20,780 nucleotides of DNA from contig CAZTJA010000053.1 of NCBI GenBank assembly GCA_964613745.1, positions 1-20,780 on the forward strand. Reading direction: 5' to 3'. A model generated the notes under the pieces. That model did no database searches. It was not told the origin of the DNA and saw only the letters and a program-made list of their open reading frames with translations. Positions 15,434 through 20,780 of the stretch are shown one piece after another (positions within the stretch are counted from its first letter, which is position 1; each line of letters begins with the position of its first letter). The position numbers and the translations under genes are program-made. Source of the DNA: CAZTJA01 sp964613745 (GTDB lineage: Bacteria > Desulfobacterota > Desulfomonilia > Desulfomonilales > Desulfomonilaceae).

Positions 15434-16027
15434 CTACTGGGCCTGGTCGAATTGGAGTTCACCCATTTCACGAACGATTCCCAAATAAATCTCGACCGCT
15501 TCCAACAGGTCACTCTTCGCTTCAGCTAAATCCGCTATTTCGCTCGCCGATAAATATTCCCGATCCAGAAAAGTGTCGATAAGTCGATTTATCTGGATAA
15601 TCTGTTCAGGGGAAACCAACTCGCCGATGTCGAGTTCATGGGGCGCTTGGGCTAAGTTCTTTGCTCCTGTGTCGCCTTCGTCATCCTGAAGCTTTTCGAT
15701 CCAGCTGTCTACTTCTTTCCACTTGCTTATTGTGGCAGGACTGACACCAACAAGCCTAGCTAAATCTTTGTTGGTGATGTTTCCATTCTTGTCCAGATAT
15801 TCTTGAAAGGCTTGATCTCGAGCGGCTTTCTTGCGAATGATACCATGAATGCCTTTCCCTAAACCTTCTGCGCTCGGACTCAGCTTTTCTTCCCAATTGT
15901 CATCTTTTTTCCACCGTCCAATGGTCAGCGCATTAACATTAACAGCTTTTGCTATCTCTCTGTTCGTAATTCTTCCGTCCGCTTTAACAAACATTCTTTG
16001 GGCTTGTAGCCTTGCTTCCTTTTTCAT
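15434..16027 (-). CDS. Protein with two tandem terminase-small-subunit-like HTH units
   Basis: 197 residues. Two similar helix-turn-helix units occur in tandem: one with TNREIAKAVNVNALTIGRWK and DNWEEKL, another with TNKDLARLVGVSPATISKWK and DSWIEKL, about 65 residues apart. This unit resembles the DNA-binding N-terminal domain of PBSX-type phage terminase small subunits. The C-terminal 80 residues are acidic and helical. No large terminase subunit, portal or other phage gene is present, so a domesticated DNA-binding regulator is likelier than packaging; that is inference. ATG 16027 is chosen over TTG 16039 because GGAG lies 6 bases before it. The 320-base AT-rich region upstream should hold its promoter. 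Confidence 0.75.
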   Translation of the reverse strand: MKKEARLQAQRMFVKADGRITNREIAKAVNVNALTIGRWKKDDNWEEKLSPSAEGLGKGIHGIIRKKAARDQAFQEYLDKNGNITNKDLARLVGVSPATISKWKEVDSWIEKLQDDEGDTGAKNLAQAPHELDIGELVSPEQIIQINRLIDTFLDREYLSASEIADLAEAKSDLLEAVEIYLGIVREMGELQFDQAQ

Positions 16028-16349
16028 TCTATTCTCCAAGCAATTTTGAAAAGGTATTACCCTGAATTGCTAGTAATTGTATATTAGTTCTTCTCTATAT
16101 AAGAATAGATAAGGCCTATGTCGTAAAATGCAAGCATTTCTTAATATTTACAAGTTAAGAGTTTACGGGATAAAACGAATAGGTATGAAATAGCTCCGAT
16201 AATGGAAGCGGATGCCGGCGAACAGGCAAACACATTGCTCGGCAACAATTATTCCGCGTATCCTAAGTGCAATTCCGAATGAATGATGAAAATAGATTCC
16301 ATCAACCTCCGGTTAGTTTTACGTACCACAGGTTCGACGAGACTTTCAC
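16028..16349. other. Intergenic, AT-rich, no gene seen
   Basis: No convincing ORF with a ribosome-binding site is present on either strand. On the minus strand TTGCAT and TATCTA, 16 bases apart (about 16102-16130), could be a promoter for the helix-turn-helix gene. A near-palindrome TTCTCTATATAAGAA (about 16091-16105) overlaps it and might be an operator. Both are weak calls. Confidence 0.3.
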
Positions 16350-17816
16350 TTAATGCGGCTTTTGCAGCCTAATCCAATTTTGGTACGTCGATTCAATGCA
16401 TTCAATTTCCAGATGTTGCGCAACACCTGCTTGTTCGGCATACCGTAGTATTTGCTCTTTTTTCCAAAGCTGAATCGGCCAATCCATCAAATACTTGACG
16501 AATAATGCATCGGGATGGTTGTGCTCGAAGGTGAAAAAATGCGCTGTGCCCCCCTTGGACAAGAGGTCCCATGTCCATTCAAATGCCTTAATTATGAATT
16601 CATCTCGGAGATGTTCCAGTAACCCGACAGAATAGACGATATTTTGTAGGGGCAAGTCTAACCGATTCTTCTGCACGAATAGCTTGAGAATGTCTTCCGG
16701 TATATATCTGAAATTAAGTCTTTTTCCATATGCTTCAGAAATTCTGACTATTGATTCGGGGTCCGAGTCCACACACGTGAGAACAGTATTATTGCGTGCA
16801 GATTCGTCCAAAGGAATGGCCTCCTCCCTCGATCCGCCTTCCACCGACAATACATTGGAAGGTCCTACTTGAGATGATAATTTGGTAAATTCCATTCGGA
16901 TAACATCTACTCTTTGACGATAACCTTGACAAAATGTGAGGCCGTAAAACCACTTGTCGAGAAAAGGGCCAAGGCGACCGGCTCCGCTGCATTTAAGATC
17001 ACGCATCAAATCCAAGGCCTGGAAATCTGCAGCCTGACCTCTTGGCTTCGTATAGCAATAATCATATTTTTTGCTGAGCATAAGAAAAGGAAAAGCTTCT
17101 CTGAACACGCACCCCGCAATTTCATTCACTCGCCCCGGATCGTTCTTTACGCTCGTCCGAAAGGTATCGCACAATTCGCAGCAAACTGAGTCGACACCGA
17201 TCTGTATGTCTTTATCCTTCAGTTCACGATTTTTAATCGATCTATCAATACGCAACATTTCCTTGCGAAACTCCTGAAGGTTTCGAAGGAGATCCTGAGA
17301 GATCATTTCTTTTCTGCCTGCAATGACGGCATGTGATCCCACTGATTTACGGCGGGGAACTTCATCCAACATCAGGGGCGGCAACATCATCGATGTGGAA
17401 CGTAATCTGCGAGCCAAAATTATCGCTAGTGACTGATAAAATCTGGTGCCGAAACCGGGAACTGAGGCAATCAGAGAATTTAAATGCCTTCCTTCAATAT
17501 ATTGAACCGAAACGTTTTCATCCGCATAAACAGATGCACTTGCTCCTAAGTTCTCGATGAAAGACATCTCTCCGAAGATTTCGCCGGGTCCAAGATGCAC
17601 GTACGCTATTTCTTTTTCGGAATGCACCCGCTGCACCCTAACTCGGCCCTTTATGATTATGAATATTGCCTGTCTGAGTGAACCTTCTTCCAATATAAGA
17701 TGGTCTCGCTCGTACTCGATGGATCTGGATCTTTCAACAATGAGACGCAAATCTTCCTGGGTGAGAAACTCCAGTGGCAGAGTGGACGAATTAAGGATGA
17801 TGTCTTCTTGTGACAA
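16350..17816 (-). CDS. Cyclic-nucleotide-binding domain / SAM methyltransferase fusion
   Basis: 488 residues. Residues 15-135 are a CNB (cNMP-binding) domain with GxxRVQRV, LGPGEIFGEMSFIE and a C-terminal helix, but the phosphate-binding RxA pattern is replaced by GASASV. A middle region (about 195-300) carries Cys pairs (CCELC) and a helical stretch. The C-terminal 190 residues look like a class I methyltransferase (VLSVEGGSREEAI, CVDSDPESI, YSVGLLEHLRDEF). Similar fusions are sometimes named after 3-hydroxypalmitate methyl ester synthesis; I cannot confirm that role. The start is a TTG at 17816, 5 bases after GGAAGG, inside the end of the MlaF gene (26-base overlap), which shows translational coupling. 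It may regulate or modify something linked to lipid transport. Confidence 0.8.
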   Translation of the reverse strand: MSQEDIILNSSTLPLEFLTQEDLRLIVERSRSIEYERDHLILEEGSLRQAIFIIIKGRVRVQRVHSEKEIAYVHLGPGEIFGEMSFIENLGASASVYADENVSVQYIEGRHLNSLIASVPGFGTRFYQSLAIILARRLRSTSMMLPPLMLDEVPRRKSVGSHAVIAGRKEMISQDLLRNLQEFRKEMLRIDRSIKNRELKDKDIQIGVDSVCCELCDTFRTSVKNDPGRVNEIAGCVFREAFPFLMLSKKYDYCYTKPRGQAADFQALDLMRDLKCSGAGRLGPFLDKWFYGLTFCQGYRQRVDVIRMEFTKLSSQVGPSNVLSVEGGSREEAIPLDESARNNTVLTCVDSDPESIVRISEAYGKRLNFRYIPEDILKLFVQKNRLDLPLQNIVYSVGLLEHLRDEFIIKAFEWTWDLLSKGGTAHFFTFEHNHPDALFVKYLMDWPIQLWKKEQILRYAEQAGVAQHLEIECIESTYQNWIRLQKPH

Positions 17817-18441
17817 ATGAACCTTCCATAAACCGCATTATGACGTGATCGGGATCTTGTCTGATTTCGTTTGGGTTTCCCGATGCAGTAATCCGACCTT
17901 TGTGCAACAACATGATTTCGTCAGAAAATTCCATGACACTCCGAACATCATGGCTCACCAACACGTATGTTACGGGTTTTTCCATGTGAGTTTTTATTAT
18001 CAGGTTGAATATTACAGCTCCAGTGACCGGATCGAGACCCGTCGTGGGTTCATCGAAAAATACTATTTCAGGATCAAGGGCCAAAGCTCGTGCCAATCCG
18101 GCTCGCTTGCGCATTCCACCGGAAAGCTGTGCAGGCATTTTGTCTTCTTCGCCCAGCAACCCTACCCCGGCCAGCTTCTCCATGATGATGTCCTGAATTT
18201 CCCTTTCCTCAAGCCTCAGATGCTCCCTTATGGGAAATGCAACATTTTCACCCACAGTTAAATAATCAAACAGAGCAGCATCTTGAAACAGCACTCCGAA
18301 TTTACGTCTGACTCTGTTCAGATCACTTTCCCGCATTGGAACAATATCTTCACCGGCGATCTTTATAGATCCCGAATCCGGTTTTTCCAATCCGATCATG
18401 AGACGCAGGAGGACACTCTTACCCTCACCGGATCCCCCGAT
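17791..18441 (-). CDS. mlaF: MlaF-like ABC ATPase, N-terminus lost in assembly gap
   Basis: 216 residues are visible; full-length MlaF-type ATPases are about 260. The sequence begins inside Walker A (IGGSGEGKS) and continues with Q-loop LFQDAALFD, signature LSGGM, Walker B VFFDEP and switch SHD. The missing start, some 35-40 residues, lies in the run of Ns. MlaF drives phospholipid transport between the inner and outer membranes with MlaE and the MlaD, MlaB and MlaC partners, none of which is seen here. The last 26 bases overlap the CNB/methyltransferase gene. The apparent fusion with the permease is an artefact of the gap length. Confidence 0.88.
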   Translation of the reverse strand: MGGSGEGKSVLLRLMIGLEKPDSGSIKIAGEDIVPMRESDLNRVRRKFGVLFQDAALFDYLTVGENVAFPIREHLRLEEREIQDIIMEKLAGVGLLGEEDKMPAQLSGGMRKRAGLARALALDPEIVFFDEPTTGLDPVTGAVIFNLIIKTHMEKPVTYVLVSHDVRSVMEFSDEIMLLHKGRITASGNPNEIRQDPDHVIMRFMEGSFVTRRHHP

Positions 18442-18541
18442 NNNNNNNNNNNNNNNNNNNNNNNNNNNNNNNNNNNNNNNNNNNNNNNNNNNNNNNNNNN
18501 NNNNNNNNNNNNNNNNNNNNNNNNNNNNNNNNNNNNNNNNN
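18442..18541. other. Assembly gap of exactly 100 Ns
   Basis: Exactly 100 unknown bases, the customary placeholder for a scaffold gap of unknown size. It interrupts the end of mlaE and the start of mlaF. Family lengths imply that about 75-80 codons are missing, more than 100 bases can encode. Confidence 0.98.
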
Positions 18542-19197
18542 GTGGAGATCACGAGGCCGAACACAACCGATTTCAACAAGCCGTGAGTAATATCCTGAAG
18601 ATCCAAATAATTTTTTATTCCGATCATGAATGTACTTTGATCTATACCAAGTTGGTAGAGTGCCATTACGTAAGCCCCGATCATACCTGCAAATGAAAAA
18701 AACAATGCCAGGACAGGCAAGACCAGAACCATTGCGAGCACACGCGGCACTATTAAATAATGTATTGGGTTAACCGACATGCTTCTCAGAGCGTCGATCT
18801 GCTGAGTGGTCCGCATGGTCCCAATTTCAGCCGCCATAGATGACACGGTCCGTCCTATCACCATTAATGCACTGAGCACCGGTCCGAGTTCTCTTGTCAA
18901 GCCGAGGGCGACAGTTGCTCCGATCATCGATTGAGCTCCAAATCTGCTGACGCCGTTGTAAGTCTGCAGAGCGCTAACCATTCCGGTAAACATTCCTGTA
19001 AACACTACCAGGGCAACGGACTGGACTCCGATAAAATCAAGTTGTCGCAGAAGCTCGGTGAAACGAAAAGGCGGGGTAAATGTGAGTCTTATAATCTTAT
19101 ACAGCAGTATGATTATACGTCCGACCTGAGCCAGAATATCTAAGCCGGACTGAGTCAACTCGGATACCGTTTTACTTGCTATTGTAGTAACCTTCAC
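18542..19197 (-). CDS. mlaE: MlaE-like ABC permease, C-terminus lost in assembly gap
   Basis: 218 residues are visible out of about 255-260 expected. MlaE features include LRQLDFIGVQSVALVVFTGM, the segment LGLTRELGPVLSALMVIGRT, then AAEIGTMRTTQQIDAL, followed by long hydrophobic membrane spans (LAMVLVLPVLALFFSFAGMI). It is an inner-membrane permease of the Mla/Yrb/Mce-type lipid transporter and should pair with the ATPase just downstream. The start is GTG 19197, with GAGGG about 6 bases before it. A TATAAA on the minus strand about 45 bases upstream may be a -10, with a poor -35. The gap removes the last spans and probably the stop codon. Confidence 0.9.
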
Positions 19198-19369
19198 CGT
19201 TTTCCCTCAGTGGCCGTATTATTCTTCAAGAGTTTTATAACATTAGTTCACAGTTATCAGGATCATTAATATTGATCGCGATGTGGAAAAGTGTTCCCAA
19301 ATGACTGGAACGAGAAGTGCGGCGGCTTGCTTGAACGCTGTATGGACACGAATGTCCGTTGACGCCGGA

Positions 19370-20308
19370 TCATTGGGGCTTTTGCACGTTAAACTTATAC
19401 AGCATGTCGCCTAAAGCTTCTGTTGCATCCGAGTGTTCTGAGCCGCCTTCGAGGCTTTTTATGTTCTCCCATTTTTCCAATATTTGTTCCGGAGTCAGAG
19501 GATCTTTGCCGTTTCCAACGCGAATTCCTTTACCCGTTACAATTGCAGCCCGGTTAAAATAACCCATTCCGGCATTGAAAATCATTCCCGTTTCCGAGCA
19601 ACCTTCCCAACACAAGTACAGTACAAGCGGCGTCACTTGTTCCGGCATAAGCATTTCGTAAATTTCCGGCGGCAATACATCTTCCGTAAGCCTTGTTGCT
19701 GCAATAGGGGCCACCGCATTTACGGTTACATCATTCTTTCGGCATTCCAGTTTGAGAGTATTCATCAAACCCACAAGGCCGAGCTTAGCTGCAGAATAGT
19801 TGCTCTGACCGAAGTTTCCGTAGAGTCCCGCCGCCGATGTCGTAAACATTATTCTGCCGTAGTTTTGTTCTCTCATTTTGATGAGAGCGGGCTTGGTGGT
19901 GTGATATGCACCTGTTAAATGAACATCTAGAACGGAGTTCCAATCTGCGGGTTCAAGCTTGACCAGAGTTTTGTCGCGTAGTATTCCGGCATTGTTTATG
20001 AGCACATCTATACGGCCGAAAGACTCCAAAGCCTGCTTCACGATTGATTTTCCGCCTTCTTCCGATGCAACGGAATCATAATTTGCCACAGCCCGCCCTC
20101 CAAGGGATGTGATTTCCGCCGCTACCTTGTCCGCAGGACTGGTTGAGGCACTCCCTGTTCCGTCTCTCGGACCTCCAAGATCATTAATTACAAGAGCAGC
20201 ACCCCTTTTTGCGAATTCCAAAGCGTATATTCGACCAAGACCTCCACCAGCGCCGGTGATAACTACTACTCGGTTGTCGAAACGTATCTTTTCCGGTGAC
20301 GGAACCAT
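19370..20308 (-). CDS. Short-chain dehydrogenase of the MFE-2 / hydroxyacyl-CoA type
   Basis: 312 residues. An NAD(P)-binding Rossmann fold is clear: TGAGGGLG (18-25), NNAG (95-98), then catalytic S148 in TTSAAGLYGNFGQ, Y161 and K165 in NYSAAK. The VINDLGGPRDG segment and the AAGLYGNFGQ loop are hallmarks of the 3-hydroxyacyl-CoA dehydrogenase domain of the multifunctional enzyme MFE-2 (17-beta-HSD type 4). Its role is probably oxidation of a 3-hydroxyacyl-CoA in fatty-acid or alicyclic-acid breakdown; the exact substrate is inference. Here it stands alone, with no hydratase domain. ATG 20308 is chosen because GGAGGAAG lies 5-6 bases before it; the longer frame to 20446 has an N-terminus unlike the family. 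The 172 bases downstream hold no gene. Confidence 0.88.
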   Translation of the reverse strand: MVPSPEKIRFDNRVVVITGAGGGLGRIYALEFAKRGAALVINDLGGPRDGTGSASTSPADKVAAEITSLGGRAVANYDSVASEEGGKSIVKQALESFGRIDVLINNAGILRDKTLVKLEPADWNSVLDVHLTGAYHTTKPALIKMREQNYGRIMFTTSAAGLYGNFGQSNYSAAKLGLVGLMNTLKLECRKNDVTVNAVAPIAATRLTEDVLPPEIYEMLMPEQVTPLVLYLCWEGCSETGMIFNAGMGYFNRAAIVTGKGIRVGNGKDPLTPEQILEKWENIKSLEGGSEHSDATEALGDMLYKFNVQKPQ

Positions 20309-20485
20309 ATACTTCCTCCGTTCTCGTAATACGGATCGCATTCTATGCTGTTTATTCCAAGCTTCCAATAAGAAATTGGAGCTGCTGGATCTAGTATGAT
20401 CGAAAATCGGGACAACAACTGCCGTGAAAACGATCGAGCAGTTCAACGTTTGTCTACAACCAGCCCAGTATGGAGCTCACCGGCC

Positions 20486-20515
20486 TTGACATTCGTCTCA
20501 CTTATTTGATATGAA
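20486..20515 (+). promoter_or_regulatory. Probable promoter of tRNA-Glu
   Basis: Exact TTGACA (20486-20491) and TATGAA (20510-20515) with an 18-base spacer. The predicted start falls a few bases before the tRNA. Confidence 0.55.
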
Positions 20516-20526
20516 AATAGAGATCT

Positions 20527-20602
20527 GGTCCCATCGTCTAGCGGCCTAGGACATCGCCCTCTCACGGCGGAGACAGGGGTTCGATTCCCCTTGGGACTAC
20601 CA
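20527..20602 (+). tRNA. tRNA-Glu (anticodon CUC), CCA encoded
   Basis: 76 bases. Acceptor GGTCCCA pairs with TGGGACT (first pair G-U), then A73 and CCA. The D arm has GTCTAGCGGCCTAGGAC, typical of tRNA-Glu. The anticodon loop CTCTCAC gives CTC. The T arm is AGGGGTTCGATTCCCCT. All parts agree with a glutamate tRNA. Confidence 0.95.
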
Positions 20603-20675
20603 GTAATTCTAGGTAGTTATACCAAGAGCAATTTTTCTTGAGAGCAGCGTGCTCACATTTTGCTCACATTTTTCG

Positions 20676-20711
20676 GCCGACTCGGAGCTAGCCCCTCCTT
20701 GTCGGCTTTTT
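20676..20711 (+). terminator. Rho-independent terminator after tRNA-Glu
   Basis: GCCGAC (20676-20681) pairs with GTCGGC (20701-20706), with an inner GGAG/CTCC stem, followed by TTTTTCCTTTT. It sits 73 bases after the tRNA on the same strand. Confidence 0.75.
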
Positions 20712-20780
20712 CCTTTTCGCCCCGACACGAGGATTTGAGTCTCCCCGTGGTCAAAAGTCATCCCGTCGATTGCCCTTAGC

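Noticed and set aside
20309..20446. Longer N-terminus for the short-chain dehydrogenase (start at 20446)
   Set aside because: The extra 46 residues are unlike the family and the ATG at 20308 has a strong GGAGG site.
20651..20671. Tandem 10-bp direct repeat (gctcacattt twice) after tRNA-Glu as an attachment site
   Set aside because: The repeat does not copy the tRNA 3' end, no second copy of the tRNA end is in the window, and no integrase gene is identified.
20609..20780. Minus-strand open frame (56 codons) entering from the right edge, ending near tRNA-Glu; possible integrase C-terminus
   Set aside because: It shows no integrase active-site motif, is Gly/Ser/Lys-rich, and is crossed by a good plus-strand terminator at 20676-20711. 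More sequence to the right could revive it.

Overview
The window looks like a draft or metagenome contig (it has a run of exactly 100 Ns at 18442-18541) from an anaerobic, selenoprotein-using bacterium. The best guess is a sulfate-reducing or syntrophic Desulfobacterota (former Deltaproteobacteria), perhaps near Desulfomonile or Syntrophus. The reasons are the soluble heterodisulfide-reductase-like (Hdr) redox genes, three UGA-selenocysteine genes of bacterial type, and an MFE-2-like acyl-CoA-type dehydrogenase. The genus is inference only.

Layout. 1-1349 (minus): a long open reading frame cut by the window edge, of unknown function with an acidic C-terminal half. 1608-2449 (minus): a secreted Spy/ZraP-like (LTxxQ) protein with a Cys motif, a Met/Gly/His-rich repeat and an acidic tail, followed by a terminator. 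2606-2693 (minus): tRNA-Leu(UAA). 2763-3116 (minus): a small cupin. 3117-3491: a divergent control region with a strong sigma-70-type promoter, a long leader and a leader ORF.

3492-13530 (plus) is the core: eight co-directional redox genes ending in a clear rho-independent terminator. They fall into two blocks. Block 1 is hdrB, a double-length hdrA, mvhD with Sec68, and an hdrD-like gene. Block 2 is hdrA-N with Sec57, hdrA-C, mvhD with Sec68, and an FrhB/FdhB-like Fe-S protein. The long HdrA of block 1 corresponds end to end to the two separate HdrA genes of block 2. The UGA of block 2 hdrA-N aligns with a Cys codon in block 1. Each of the three in-frame UGAs is followed by a short perfect hairpin with G in the first or second loop position, as expected for a bacterial SECIS. 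By family knowledge these proteins form a cytoplasmic flavin-based electron-bifurcating or confurcating complex. No hydrogenase, formate dehydrogenase or class II benzoyl-CoA reductase catalytic gene is in the window, so its electron donor and acceptor are open.

13697-14512 (plus): a small zinc-ribbon protein and an isochorismatase-family hydrolase. 14522-16027 (minus): a PrmA-like methyltransferase and a protein with two tandem terminase-small-subunit-like helix-turn-helix units. 16350-19197 (minus): a cyclic-nucleotide-binding/methyltransferase fusion, an MlaF-like ATPase and an MlaE-like permease. The last two appear as one ORF only because the N gap happens to keep frame. 19370-20308 (minus): a short-chain dehydrogenase of the MFE-2 type. 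20527-20602 (plus): tRNA-Glu(CUC) with promoter and terminator.
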